This document shows positions 26,718 to 36,241 of a DNA stretch of 64,000 nucleotides, in pieces; positions within the stretch are counted from its first letter, which is position 1, and each line of letters opens with the position of its first letter. A program made the position numbers and the translations under genes. The notes beneath the pieces are model-generated. The model was not told the origin of the DNA, did not search any database, and was given only the letters and a program-made list of their open reading frames with translations. Source of the DNA: Dawidia soli (GTDB taxonomy: Bacteria > Bacteroidota > Bacteroidia > Cytophagales > Cyclobacteriaceae); contig NZ_JAHESC010000016.1 in assembly GCF_018598185.1 (NCBI RefSeq), positions 1-64,000 on the forward strand, written 5' to 3'.

Positions 26718-27470
26718 TTAATGGCAGCAGTTGCTTTTTGTCATGATGGTTTCGTATTTATCGTGGTGGCGGACCCAGTCGGTCAGATCTTTGTTGGGGC
26801 CGTTTTCGTCGCGGCCTTTGGGGGTCATGTCGAGGTATGCGTATGCACCCACGAGGGATTCGTCGCCGCGGCCGTAGGATGAGTAGGTGTGGTAGACTAC
26901 GCCGCTGTCGTCTTTGTAGAAGACGCTGGTGCCGGGCAGCTCTTCGCTTTCGAACGGGATCATGTTGTAGTTATAGTATACTTTTCCGCTGGCGTCCGAC
27001 TTGGGGAACGACACGTGGAAGTCGAAGTTGAAGTCGCTTTCGTACGACGATACCCACTTGAATTTCCAGCCCATGCGTTTTTTGAAGGCTTCGATCTCGG
27101 GCAGCGTGGCGCGTGATACCGACACGAAGCTGACGTCGTGGTGCATGAGGTGCTGGTTGGCGCTGTCGGCGTGGTCTGCTTTGAACGAGCAGCCCACACA
27201 GCCTTCTTCCCAACCCGGACCGAACATAAAGTGCTGAATGATGAGTTGGCTGCGGCCGTCGAACAACTGGCTGAGCGTTTCCTTGCCGTGGGGGCCGTCA
27301 AAAATGTATTCCTTATCAACTTTTACCCAGGGCAGAGCGCGGCGTTGACGCGCGAGCTCGTCCTGGAGGCGCATAAGCTCTTTTTCCTTTTCGAGGTATT
27401 TGCGGCGGGCGGCGAGCCACTGCTCCTGGGATACCACCCGGGGCCCGGGCTCTGATCGGTGTATGTGCAT
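26718..27470 (-). CDS. DUF899 thioredoxin-fold protein
   Basis: A 250-residue soluble protein. The N-terminal charged helix (WLAARRKYLEKEKELMRLQD), then LPWVKVDKEYIF, and the central HFMFGPGWEEGCVGCSFKAD segment with paired Cys are the DUF899 signatures. WVSSYESDFNFDFHVSF and YLDMTPKGRDE near the C-terminus also match. The fold is thioredoxin-like; the CVGC pair could be redox active. Physiological role is unknown. Confidence 0.88.
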   Translation of the reverse strand: MHIHRSEPGPRVVSQEQWLAARRKYLEKEKELMRLQDELARQRRALPWVKVDKEYIFDGPHGKETLSQLFDGRSQLIIQHFMFGPGWEEGCVGCSFKADHADSANQHLMHHDVSFVSVSRATLPEIEAFKKRMGWKFKWVSSYESDFNFDFHVSFPKSDASGKVYYNYNMIPFESEELPGTSVFYKDDSGVVYHTYSSYGRGDESLVGAYAYLDMTPKGRDENGPNKDLTDWVRHHDKYETIMTKSNCCH

Positions 27471-27553
27471 GGCTTTTTTGTTTTTCGTTCCTTCAAATTT
27501 CGGCTTGAATCGAAGAAAATGGGATGCGTATAAACGCCGAATTAAAGGGGTTT

Positions 27554-27581
27554 TTGTGCCACGTGAAATCGTTTATCTTTG
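27554..27581 (+). promoter_or_regulatory. Bacteroidota-type promoter of the GlxA-like gene
   Basis: TTG at 27554 and TATCTTTG at 27574, separated by 17 bases. The -7 box matches TAnnTTTG exactly. The box ends 43 bases before the ATG at 27625. Confidence 0.6.
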
Positions 27582-27624
27582 TTAGTACCGAAATACCCGT
27601 ATAACCCCTACCACCCAAAACGCC

Positions 27625-28614
27625 ATGAAGAAGATATCCTTACTGGTTTACGAAGATGCCATTTTATCATGTGTCACCGGGACGCTGGACATGCTTGTGC
27701 GTACCAACCGCATGCTGGAGTCCATGGGCAAACCTCCTGCCTTTGAAGTGTCGCTGGTTTGCGAGAAGAAAGAAAACAATCCTCTGCTCATCACCGCCCC
27801 CGGAGTACGCTGCAAAACGTTGAAGGAGGTCACGCATACCGACCTCATCATTGCCCCTGCTTTTAACGGCATGCCGGAACCCATTCTGCAAAAGAACATG
27901 GCCCTGGTGCACTGGATCGAAGTCATGCACAACCGCGGCGTAGAAGTGGCCAGCCTCTGCTTTGGCAGCTACTTCCTGGCGGAAGCCGGCGTGCTTGCCG
28001 GTAAATCCTGCACCTCGCACTGGATGGCCCTGGACGATATGCGCGAACGGTACCCCGAGGTGAAGATGCTTTCCGACATGGTCATTACCGATCAGGAAGG
28101 GATCTATACCAGCGGCGGCGCCTTTTCGTCGCTCAACCTCGTGCTATATATCATCGAAAAATTCTGCGGCCGCGAAGTGGGCATCCTGGTGAGCAAGATG
28201 TTCTCCATTGACATGGACCGCACCAGCCAGTCGCACTTTGCCGTATTCCAGGGTCAGCGCAAACACGACGACGAAGATATACGCCGCGCGCAGATGTTCA
28301 TTGAAGAGAACTACCACCGCCAGATCTCGGTAGAAGAAATTGCCGAGCAGTCTAACATGAGCAAGCGCAACTTTATCCGCCGCTTCAAGAAGGCTACGCA
28401 GAATACACCGCTGGAATACCTGCAGCGTGTAAAGATCGAGTCGGCCAAGAAGGCGCTCGAGCGCAGCAGCCAGGATATCAGCTCGCTGATGTACGACGTG
28501 GGCTATAACGACGTGAAGACGTTCCGCATGATCTTCAAGCGCATTACCGGGCTGACACCCCAGGAATATCAACGCAAATACAACCGGGCCGCGGTACTGG
28601 CCAAGGCCGGATGA
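27625..28614 (+). CDS. GlxA-type regulator (DJ-1/PfpI domain plus AraC HTH)
   Basis: A 329-residue protein. Residues 1-185 form a DJ-1/PfpI (class I glutamine amidotransferase-like) domain with VEVASLCFGSYFLAEAGVL, where the Cys sits at the nucleophile elbow. The C-terminal 110 residues are an AraC double HTH: ISVEEIAEQSNMSKRNFIRR and DVGYNDVKTFRMIFKRITG with the TPQEYQRKY end. GlxA-type regulators respond to small metabolites through the first domain. A strong promoter lies upstream at 27554-27581. The gene is convergent with the PAS kinase (four-base gap). Confidence 0.9.
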   Translation: MKKISLLVYEDAILSCVTGTLDMLVRTNRMLESMGKPPAFEVSLVCEKKENNPLLITAPGVRCKTLKEVTHTDLIIAPAFNGMPEPILQKNMALVHWIEVMHNRGVEVASLCFGSYFLAEAGVLAGKSCTSHWMALDDMRERYPEVKMLSDMVITDQEGIYTSGGAFSSLNLVLYIIEKFCGREVGILVSKMFSIDMDRTSQSHFAVFQGQRKHDDEDIRRAQMFIEENYHRQISVEEIAEQSNMSKRNFIRRFKKATQNTPLEYLQRVKIESAKKALERSSQDISSLMYDVGYNDVKTFRMIFKRITGLTPQEYQRKYNRAAVLAKAG

Positions 28615-28618
28615 TCGG

Positions 28619-30727
28619 TCAGGAACTGTGATGCATCTGTGGATTGTTGTTGAAGTCGGGCAGCAGCAGGTGAAAGGTCGTGCCTGTGCCTACCTGTGAC
28701 TCGACGTAGATCGCGCCGCCGTGGTTGTTAACAATGCGGCGGCACAGTGCAAGGCCGATGCCCGAGCCGGGGTATATTTCGCGGCCGTGCAGCCGTTTAA
28801 AGACTTCGAAAATCTGTTCCGCATACTGGACTTCAAAGCCGATGCCGTTGTCGGTTACGGTGACGTGGTAATACTTGGCAAACATCAGCGGGTTGGTGAT
28901 GTGCGGTTGCAGCGCTTTGTAGTGGGCGCGCTTGCAACGAATATCGATCACAGGGGCGGTGCCGCTGGTGGTGAACTTCAGGGCGTTGCTGATGAGATTA
29001 TAAAACAGCTGGTTCATCTGCAGGGGCACTGCCTCGATGACCGGTAGCGCGTCTACCCGTATCGTGGCTTGTTTTTCGTCTATGGTCAGCTCGAAGTCGG
29101 TAATAATGTCGGCCACCACCTTGTTGAGGTCTACCGGCATCATGAGCGACTCGGATTTGAGCAGGCGCGAGAAATCCAGCAGGCCCTGAATGAGCAACGT
29201 CATCCGCTCGGACGACTGCTCGATCTTCGCCACCACGCGATGGCTTTCGGGTGGAAGGCCATCGTGGGTGTTCAGCATACTGCTAAACATCCGGATCTTG
29301 CGCAGCGGCTCTTGCAGGTCGTGGCTGGCGACGTAGGCATATTGTTCCAGCTCGGTGTTGGAGTGTACCAGGCTGCGGTTGGCATCGGCCAGCTCCTCGT
29401 TCGTCGCGGCCAGCTCTTCGTTGGTTGCCTGCAGCTCTTCGTTGCTGGCGGCAAGCTCTTCCGTGCGGTGCTGGATCTGTTCCTGGAGGTCGGCCTGGAG
29501 CGCGCGCAGCTCGGCTTCGGTTTGTTCCAGCCGTTGCTTGGCGCGCGTCTGTTCGGTTACATCGGTGGCCACGTCGAGTATAGCATATACCTGGCCGGCA
29601 GTATCGAACAGGGGCTGATAGGTGAAGTTGAAATAGAACGTGCGCAACTCGCCGTCGACAACCAGGTCGGCCTTGGCCTCTTTGGAGTGATACGCGACGC
29701 CGCTGGTATATACCTGGTCCAGCAGTTGCAGGAAGGGCTGGCCCTCCAGTTCGGGCAGCGCATCGCGCAGGCGTTTGCCGGCGATGGAGTTGCCCTTGCC
29801 CCACAGGCGGATCATGGCCTCGTTGGAAAGATCGATGACCAGCTCAGGGCCCAGCAGGATGGCCATGGCGACGGGGGCGCCTTCGATCAATCCGCGAAAG
29901 CGGGCTTCGCTGATGCGCAGCTCGTCGGATGCTGTGGCCAGCTGATGTATGTCCATGCAATAGCCGGCGTGGCCGGCGTAGTCGGTTTCGTGATAGTACG
30001 GATCGCCTACTGCACGGCACCACACCACGTCGCCCTTGGCTTTGCGCAGCCGGAAGAGGACGTCGTACTGTGTGCGGGTTTGAATGGCGTTTTGAAAAGC
30101 TTTTATACTCGGGTCGCGGTCGTCGGGATGCAGGGCGGCGAGCCACCCGGTGCCGAGCAGCTCATTGTAGGAGATGCCGGTCCACTCGATCAGGATCTTG
30201 TTTACATAGATCAGGTTTCCCGCGGCATCGGAAAGCCAGAGGCCGGTGGGCGAACTGTTGGTCACATTGCGAAAGAGCTCTTCGTACTGCTGCGTGATGT
30301 GGGCCGTGACCTCGTGCTCTTGTATAAAGTGGGTAATATCTTGCACGGTTCCCTGCAGACGCTGTGGCGCGCCGGCGGTGTCGAAGTATACTTTTACTTT
30401 TGATTCTACCCAGCGGACCTGCCCGTCAGGCAAGAGCACGCGGTAGCGGATCTCGTAATGGCCCCGGGGGATGGGCTGCAGCATACGCTGGAGGGTTTCG
30501 TCGACAGCCTCGGCATCGTCTACATGCAGCAGGGATAAAAACCGTTCGTAGGGAAGAGTGTCGCCGTCATAGTCGAACAATGTCTGACAGCCGGCATCCC
30601 ACGACACCACGCCACGAGCCGGATCGAGCTCCCAGGTGCCGATGCCGGCCAGGGTAAGGGCTGTCTGCAAACGTTCCTGCGCGGCATAATCCAACGATGT
30701 ATTACCGGCACTTATATCCTTCTCCAT
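28619..30727 (-). CDS. Multi-PAS sensor histidine kinase
   Basis: A 702-residue cytoplasmic kinase with no membrane segment. Three PAS/PAC modules are seen in order (about 15-130, 145-255, 275-385; for example EIRYRVLLPDGQVRWVESKV). A coiled coil of repeated (A/T)NEEL units (about 410-455) follows. The phosphoacceptor His is in ASHDLQEPLRKIRMF. The HATPase domain has the N-box NQLFYNLISNALKF, G1 DNGIGF, and G2 GSGIGLALC. The start at ATG 30727 is chosen because the upstream part to 30793 is not protein-like. The receiver protein at 30827 lies directly upstream and is the likely partner. Confidence 0.92.
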   Translation of the reverse strand: MEKDISAGNTSLDYAAQERLQTALTLAGIGTWELDPARGVVSWDAGCQTLFDYDGDTLPYERFLSLLHVDDAEAVDETLQRMLQPIPRGHYEIRYRVLLPDGQVRWVESKVKVYFDTAGAPQRLQGTVQDITHFIQEHEVTAHITQQYEELFRNVTNSSPTGLWLSDAAGNLIYVNKILIEWTGISYNELLGTGWLAALHPDDRDPSIKAFQNAIQTRTQYDVLFRLRKAKGDVVWCRAVGDPYYHETDYAGHAGYCMDIHQLATASDELRISEARFRGLIEGAPVAMAILLGPELVIDLSNEAMIRLWGKGNSIAGKRLRDALPELEGQPFLQLLDQVYTSGVAYHSKEAKADLVVDGELRTFYFNFTYQPLFDTAGQVYAILDVATDVTEQTRAKQRLEQTEAELRALQADLQEQIQHRTEELAASNEELQATNEELAATNEELADANRSLVHSNTELEQYAYVASHDLQEPLRKIRMFSSMLNTHDGLPPESHRVVAKIEQSSERMTLLIQGLLDFSRLLKSESLMMPVDLNKVVADIITDFELTIDEKQATIRVDALPVIEAVPLQMNQLFYNLISNALKFTTSGTAPVIDIRCKRAHYKALQPHITNPLMFAKYYHVTVTDNGIGFEVQYAEQIFEVFKRLHGREIYPGSGIGLALCRRIVNNHGGAIYVESQVGTGTTFHLLLPDFNNNPQMHHSS

Positions 30728-30826
30728 AACAGGGAAGGCGGTAATTAAAAGTATGCCATGGGGTTGTTTCCGGCCCATCGGGCCGATAAACATAGAAGAT
30801 TGGCGGCCGGATGGCCGGTGTACGGG

Positions 30827-31216
30827 CTAGCCGTGCGTGTTGAAAAAATCGCGGAGCACGCCGATGAGGGCGGGTATGTTGGGTTGTTTCCTGATAAAGG
30901 CAGACACATGCGCGCCGCCCGCCCGGGCCTGGTGGTCGGCAGGAATGGATGTGGAGTATATGGCGATGGGGATGTGGGCGAGGTGCGGAATCCTGCGGAT
31001 CTCCTGCAGGCATTCCCAGCCGTTGAGCTGGGGCATGTTGATGTCTATAAAGATATAGTCGGGCACAAAATTCTCGCGCTTGAGCTTTTTCACGGCAGTA
31101 CGGCTGTCGTTGCCATAGATAAGTTGCACCCCATTGTTGAGCTCGGTCAACGCCATTTCGAAAAAGTCCTGCTCATCGATGTCGTCGTCGATGAGGTAGC
31201 ATATTTTGTCCTCCAT
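30827..31216 (-). CDS. Stand-alone response-regulator receiver protein
   Basis: A 129-residue receiver domain: acidic pocket CYLIDDDIDEQD, phosphoacceptor Asp in DYIFIDINMPQLNGWE, and the switch residues in PIAIYSTS. The usual conserved Lys is present at FIRKQPN. No output domain. It precedes the PAS kinase by 99 bases on the same strand, the common Bacteroidota arrangement of kinase plus Rcp1-like receiver. Start taken at ATG 31216. Confidence 0.92.
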   Translation of the reverse strand: MEDKICYLIDDDIDEQDFFEMALTELNNGVQLIYGNDSRTAVKKLKRENFVPDYIFIDINMPQLNGWECLQEIRRIPHLAHIPIAIYSTSIPADHQARAGGAHVSAFIRKQPNIPALIGVLRDFFNTHG

Positions 31217-31350
31217 TACGCCCTGGGATCCATTCCACAATAAAGTCGAAAGGTAGGGAATCGTCCACAGTCATTCAAGTGTTGCCTCAACCCTTGCGGG
31301 CGGCGGGCAGACTGGAGGTTGGTGCGCTTTTTTAGTGTTGGCTTTGCACT

Positions 31351-31818
31351 ATGGGCTACGATCTGATGGTATTCAACAAGGAGTCCGCGCCAAGGAGCCG
31401 GGCACAGTTCATGCAATGGTATGAAGAGCAGACTACGTGGGTGGAGAACCACGGCAACGTAGGGCTGGCGCATGTATCGCGTTCCCTTCGGGGTTGGCTG
31501 TCTGACATGGTAAAGGTTTTTCCGGCGGCCCGCGGCCCGTTCGCACACACCATGTATAACAACCTGGCGGACTACAGTATCGGTAAGGATATTATCTACG
31601 TTTCATTTTCCGACGCGGCGGCTAAAGCGGCCTATACCACGTCCCTGGCACTGGCCGGCAAATATGAGGTCGGCTTTTTTGATGTCAGCACAGAGAACGC
31701 CGCCATTCTCTTTCCGGAAAACGGCCGCCTGCTGGCGCTGCCTGCCCGCAAGAAGGAACCGGCGCCACGCAAGGGCTGGCTGGGCGTTAACTGGCTAAGC
31801 CCGGCGCGCATTCGCTGA
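31351..31818 (+). CDS. Conserved hypothetical protein
   Basis: A 155-residue soluble protein beginning MGYDLMVFNKESAPRSRAQF, with ADYSIGKDIIYVSFSD in the middle. The pattern resembles a family of small bacterial proteins of unknown function that start with YDLMVF and have a WY(E/D)xQT segment. The last 30 residues are basic and proline-rich. No catalytic motif seen. It stands alone between divergent and convergent minus-strand genes. Confidence 0.7.
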   Translation: MGYDLMVFNKESAPRSRAQFMQWYEEQTTWVENHGNVGLAHVSRSLRGWLSDMVKVFPAARGPFAHTMYNNLADYSIGKDIIYVSFSDAAAKAAYTTSLALAGKYEVGFFDVSTENAAILFPENGRLLALPARKKEPAPRKGWLGVNWLSPARIR

Positions 31819-31828
31819 ATTTCCCTTT

Positions 31829-33289
31829 TTATTCTTTTATAAATTTCAGATTGGTGGCGCGCGGCGCGGTGAGTATAAAACCGTCGACGCGCCCCAGGCT
31901 GTTACGTTGAAAGTCTATTGTAACATTTTCCTGGCCCTGATACGGGAAGGAAATGCGTTCATACTTTTTCCACAATACCACTTTCATTTTCGGATTGGTA
32001 CCCACGACAAACCACAACGCCCCGTCTTCCATAAAGAAGGAGTACGTCGCCAATTGTTCGCGACTGTAGTAGGTGCCTGTAAACTCGCGCAGCGCCTCGC
32101 CGGACACCACGGCCGACGAATGGGTCACGCCCCCGCTCGCTTCATCCACCGACGGTACCGCCGGTACGGTGCGCGGACGCTCGCCAAACACATACACGTC
32201 TGCTATATCCTGCGTAAGCTTTTCCGGATCGATGGCATCGGTGTTTGTCAGACAGATGATCGTGATCTGTTTGGTGGGGAACCGGAGCATGTCGCCGCCA
32301 TAGCCGAGGAACGTGCCGGGATGTGTCTGCACGGGCAGCCCGCGGTAGTGGCTGCGGATGATGCCTTTGCCGTAGGGCACCGCGGTACCATCGGCCAGCG
32401 CGCCGGGCTGCAGCAGGGCGCTGCCGAGGCTTTGCGTAGCGGTGTCGTAGAAGATCTGATCCCACACGACCAGGTCCGTCAGCATGGTATACAGGCCACG
32501 ATCGCCGACGGACTGTCTCCGGCTTTTGTAGGGCAGGTAGCGGGTGCCGGGCTTTTTATAGCTTAGTGCCAGGGGCTTGTTGCGCCAGCGGCGGGGATCG
32601 TCGTCGAAGCCCGTGCCAGGCATGCCCATTGGGCCGAAGAGATGGCGCGCGGCGTATACGGGCAGCGTGGTGCCAGTCACGCGCTCGAGTATTTCGGCGA
32701 GTAGTATATAATTCGAATGGCTGTATACGCACCGTTGACCAGGCTCGAAGTCGAGTGCTTCCTGGCGCACGATGGTCTTTAGTACCTCCTTGTTGGTGAA
32801 GGTCTCTTCCAGGTTCTTTCCGCTAATCCACATGAGCACGAGGTAATCGCGGATGCCAGAGGTATGGTAGAGCAGGTGATCGATCGTGACGTTTTTGCCG
32901 TAGGCGGGAAACTCGGGAATATACCGCTGCAAGTGATCGTCGAGGGAGATCCTTTTTTGTTGCGCCAGCTGCACGATGGCGGCGGCCGTGAATTGTTTGC
33001 TCAGCGCAGGGGACTTGTATACCCGGGTGGGACCGTTGGGAATGTGTCTTTCCAGGTCCGCCATGCCATAGCCTTTTTGAAACACCAGCTTGCCGTTGTG
33101 AACAATGCCGACAACGGCACCGGGCCGGTTGCTGCCCGTATGGTCTTTCAGGAGCAGGTCGATGCGGGCTTCGAGGGAATCCTGTGTTTGCACACACGTG
33201 GCCGCCCGGCTGCGGGCCGCATACGAAAGGGCCACCGCGGCGGCGATCAACAGGCGCAGTTTCGATATGGCGAGGCGGGAACGAGGCAT
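31829..33289 (-). CDS. Secreted beta-lactamase/PBP-fold protein lacking the catalytic serine
   Basis: A 486-residue exported protein. MPRSRLAISKLRLLIAAAVA is a signal peptide, so ATG 33289 is chosen; the longer frame from 33367 would start inside a terminator hairpin. The class C/serine-hydrolase fold is clear (LVFQKGYGMADLERHIP, HTSGIRDY, YILLAEILERVTG, HPG near 32325). However, where family members have SxxK the sequence is ALSK: codon 33005-33007 is GCG (Ala), one base from TCG (Ser). The second motif is YSH instead of YxN. It is therefore likely a non-catalytic binding protein or a dying gene. Confidence 0.85.
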   Translation of the reverse strand: MPRSRLAISKLRLLIAAAVALSYAARSRAATCVQTQDSLEARIDLLLKDHTGSNRPGAVVGIVHNGKLVFQKGYGMADLERHIPNGPTRVYKSPALSKQFTAAAIVQLAQQKRISLDDHLQRYIPEFPAYGKNVTIDHLLYHTSGIRDYLVLMWISGKNLEETFTNKEVLKTIVRQEALDFEPGQRCVYSHSNYILLAEILERVTGTTLPVYAARHLFGPMGMPGTGFDDDPRRWRNKPLALSYKKPGTRYLPYKSRRQSVGDRGLYTMLTDLVVWDQIFYDTATQSLGSALLQPGALADGTAVPYGKGIIRSHYRGLPVQTHPGTFLGYGGDMLRFPTKQITIICLTNTDAIDPEKLTQDIADVYVFGERPRTVPAVPSVDEASGGVTHSSAVVSGEALREFTGTYYSREQLATYSFFMEDGALWFVVGTNPKMKVVLWKKYERISFPYQGQENVTIDFQRNSLGRVDGFILTAPRATNLKFIKE

Positions 33290-33332
33290 GACGCTGGGGA
33301 AAAAGCTTTCATAATATACCAAAAAGCTTTTA

Positions 33333-33370
33333 AAAAGTATGCCCATCACGCGGAGCATAATGGGCATACT
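33333..33370 (-). terminator. Rho-independent terminator after the WG-repeat gene
   Basis: Arms TATGCCCAT (33338-33346) and ATGGGCATA (33360-33368) form a 9-bp stem with a 13-base loop; on the minus strand it is followed by CTTTTT. It lies 20 bases after the stop of the WG-repeat gene. Confidence 0.75.
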
Positions 33371-33389
33371 GCAGCGAATGGCTTGCGAT

Positions 33390-36152
33390 CTATTTTTTTA
33401 CCGGGCTTACGACCTTGCCCGTGAGGTCTACATACCCTACTTCATCCAGATCTTCGCTTGAGCGGGCCGTGGCCAACCCTTCTGCGAACGGCTCGAGGCC
33501 GGCGAATTTCAGGGGTATGCGTACGGTGCCTTTTTTATCGATAAAGCCCCACAGGCCACCGTAGGCCATGGGCTCGCCGGTCATTTCGTCGTAATATATT
33601 TCGCCGCCCGTGTTGCAGCGAATCAGGTCCTGGCCGGTATACGGCTCGATCCAGCTATACTCGAAGCCAGTGAGCATCATGCCTTCTCCATTTACGATCG
33701 CCCACTTGTTGTTCTGGATGGCATAGAACAGCCCACCTTTTTGAACCTGGACTTCGTTCAGGAGTGTGCTCGAAAACAGGATCTTACCACTGCTATTGAT
33801 CACGGTCGACGGACTTGCCGCGTCGCCGCTGGTGATGGCGCACAGGCCGTCGATAAAGCCCTCGTAATTGTACGTAATGGTCGGGTCGGCCTCTACCCGC
33901 GTCGCGCCTTTGCGGTCGATCACAAGCTCCGGAGTGTTCGGTTCACGCTGCACGATCGCGACGTCGCCCTGAAAGTCCCGCACGGCGGCGTATGCCGGCG
34001 CGATCACGTTGTTGTTTGTCTTATCGACAAAGCCCCAACGGCCGTTGCTCATCACCGCGGCAAGGCCCCCGGCGAAGTTGCGCAGGCCTTCGTAGTCCGC
34101 CGGAACAACCAACGTACCGGCTTCGTCTACCGCGCCCCATTTGTCGCCCGACTGTACCACTACCAGGCCTTCGGTGAAGGGTGTTTCGGCTGCCTGATCT
34201 TTATATACTACACCGTCGTATTCCGGATTCACCAACCACTTGCCCGCGGTGCTCAACACGCCCACCTTGTCGTTTTGCGAGGCTGTGGTAAAATGGATGT
34301 CATACCAGGCTGGGATAAAACCGGCCTCCATTTCGTCGAGGCTGATCGAGAACGGGCCTTCGTATACGACTTCACCGGCGGCACTGAGCAGGCTGTACTG
34401 TCCTTCTTGTCCGGCCAGGAAGTTATCGCCAAAGGGAATGAGCCGATCGTATTTCGCTTCAATGACCGGTTTGCCCGCTTCGTTTACCAGGCCCCACTTG
34501 CCGCCGTCGCACGTATAGTATACCATTTCTTCACATTCACCCTCGCAGAGCGAATAGGTGGCGGTGCCGCCTACGTTCACCAGCGCCGTGCCTTTGCGGT
34601 ACGGCATGATCAGCTCGTAGGTAGCCGGCACGAGGCTCGTTCCTTTTTTATCGATCAGACCCCACTTGCCACCGGTATAGATATACTCTTCCTCGCGGAA
34701 GGATGCCCCCTGATTTACGCGGGCGATGCCGCCTTCAAAGTCGGTCGCAAAGTCGTACTCGTTGGGCACTGCCTTGGCGCCATCCTGGTTGATGAAGCTA
34801 AACTTATTCCCTTCCGTGGATACATAGGTGTACTGACCACCGTAATAGTACGGGCTTTCGTTGGCCGGTACCGCGCCCAGCTTACGGCCGGTCTTGTCTA
34901 TATAGATCAATTCGTTCTTTACTTCTACAATGGCTTTGCCTTTGGCAAAAGGCCAGGTCGTGGTGAATTGCGGCGGCACCACAAATTCTCCGCGCGTGTC
35001 GATATAACCGGCAGTGGCCCCGACGTTGCGCAGCCGGAGCAACGAGCCGACAAGATCGATGTGGGTATATTCGGCCGGTACGATGTCTTTCTGGGTGGCC
35101 AGGTCGCGGACGCCCATGCCTTTGCTCGATTGATAGATCACCACTCCCTTTTCGACACGTTGAACGTCGAGATTCGGCTTGAGCACCCAATTGCCGGTCT
35201 TGTCGATCACGCCGGTGCCCGCCGCGGTCGAAACGATGGCATATCCTTCTGCCGTGAAGTTACCGGCAGTCTTGAAGCGGCCTTTGAACGCCGGCTTGCC
35301 TGTTTTGTCAATATACTGATAGGAGTTCTCGGCTACGGCTACCGCTGCCAGTCCGTTGCTGAACGGCCGGCGGTCGGGAAAAAAGTTCTGGTCTACCGGC
35401 ACTACCTGCGAGTATACCCAGTCTCCTTGTTTGTTTATATAGCCGTACTGATTGTTCTTTCTGGCAGCCGCTATTCCCTCGAAGTACGGTGCCAGCTCGT
35501 CAAACGACGGTTGCACGACCCACTGCTCTTGCAGGTCGATCATACCCAGCTTGCCTGTTTCGGAGTCGGAGGCAGGTGCAAAGGTGCCGCCGTTAAAGTC
35601 GAAGACCGCCGTGGTGACGCGATCTTGTACAATAAGCTGGCCGTTGTCGATGGTGGCGTACCGCGCGGCGCTGTTATAATCAGGCTGGTCTCGTACCACG
35701 GCCACGCCATCTTTAAATGCCACTACGCTCGCGAACGTCTGATTAAAGACCACGCCGGCAGGATCTACAAACGTCCAGCCGCGGCCCAGGCTGTAGCCGT
35801 CAAAGGTGACATCGGCCACGGTGGTGTCGGTCACATTCACGCGCGCATAGCCCCCCTGGAAATCGTCGGCGTAGGCGAAGGATGGTTTGATGATCACTTC
35901 GCCGTCGAGATTGACATAGCCGTAACGGCCTTTGTCTTTGATCCGGCCGCGGCCTTCGGCAAAGTCCCACGCATAGTCAAAGGCGGGTGCCACAACGACC
36001 TTGCCGCTGGCGTCCATATAGCCCCAGCGGGAATTTTCTTTGACGGGGAAAAGCCTGTTTTCGGCTTCGGTAGATGATTTGTTGGAGTTACAGGCACTGA
36101 GTACCACTGCCAGGCAGCAAATTGCCAGGAATGCGTAGAGGTTCTTTTGCAT
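33390..36152 (-). CDS. WG-repeat lipoprotein
   Basis: A 920-residue lipoprotein; signal peptide with lipobox VLSAC (Cys about 22). The mature part is built from many WG repeats, each with W/Y-G-Y/F/L-(V/I/M)-D/N followed by xxGK and a phi-P-A/x-(Y/F) beta segment; examples are WGYMDASGKVVV, YGYVNLDGEVII, WGLIDKKGTSLV, WGLVNEAGKPVI and WGFIDKKGTVRI. WG repeats form beta-propeller-like or beta-rich rods of unknown binding function. A short Glu/Cys insert (CEGECEEM, CDGG) breaks the repeats near residue 540. Probably surface exposed. Confidence 0.92.
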   Translation of the reverse strand: MQKNLYAFLAICCLAVVLSACNSNKSSTEAENRLFPVKENSRWGYMDASGKVVVAPAFDYAWDFAEGRGRIKDKGRYGYVNLDGEVIIKPSFAYADDFQGGYARVNVTDTTVADVTFDGYSLGRGWTFVDPAGVVFNQTFASVVAFKDGVAVVRDQPDYNSAARYATIDNGQLIVQDRVTTAVFDFNGGTFAPASDSETGKLGMIDLQEQWVVQPSFDELAPYFEGIAAARKNNQYGYINKQGDWVYSQVVPVDQNFFPDRRPFSNGLAAVAVAENSYQYIDKTGKPAFKGRFKTAGNFTAEGYAIVSTAAGTGVIDKTGNWVLKPNLDVQRVEKGVVIYQSSKGMGVRDLATQKDIVPAEYTHIDLVGSLLRLRNVGATAGYIDTRGEFVVPPQFTTTWPFAKGKAIVEVKNELIYIDKTGRKLGAVPANESPYYYGGQYTYVSTEGNKFSFINQDGAKAVPNEYDFATDFEGGIARVNQGASFREEEYIYTGGKWGLIDKKGTSLVPATYELIMPYRKGTALVNVGGTATYSLCEGECEEMVYYTCDGGKWGLVNEAGKPVIEAKYDRLIPFGDNFLAGQEGQYSLLSAAGEVVYEGPFSISLDEMEAGFIPAWYDIHFTTASQNDKVGVLSTAGKWLVNPEYDGVVYKDQAAETPFTEGLVVVQSGDKWGAVDEAGTLVVPADYEGLRNFAGGLAAVMSNGRWGFVDKTNNNVIAPAYAAVRDFQGDVAIVQREPNTPELVIDRKGATRVEADPTITYNYEGFIDGLCAITSGDAASPSTVINSSGKILFSSTLLNEVQVQKGGLFYAIQNNKWAIVNGEGMMLTGFEYSWIEPYTGQDLIRCNTGGEIYYDEMTGEPMAYGGLWGFIDKKGTVRIPLKFAGLEPFAEGLATARSSEDLDEVGYVDLTGKVVSPVKK

Positions 36153-36241
36153 AGAGGATATAAGGAAAGTGACACTGAATACAGGCTGAAGGAAATGGGT
36201 GACTAGGCTTCGTAAAATTATATTTTTGTTACTTTGCCATA

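Noticed and set aside
29069-30403. 444-codon plus-strand ORF inside the PAS kinase
   Set aside because: Antisense shadow of a kinase with all expected motifs.
33741-36077. 778-codon plus-strand ORF antisense to the WG-repeat gene
   Set aside because: Shadow ORF; the minus strand shows a lipoprotein signal and regular WG repeats.
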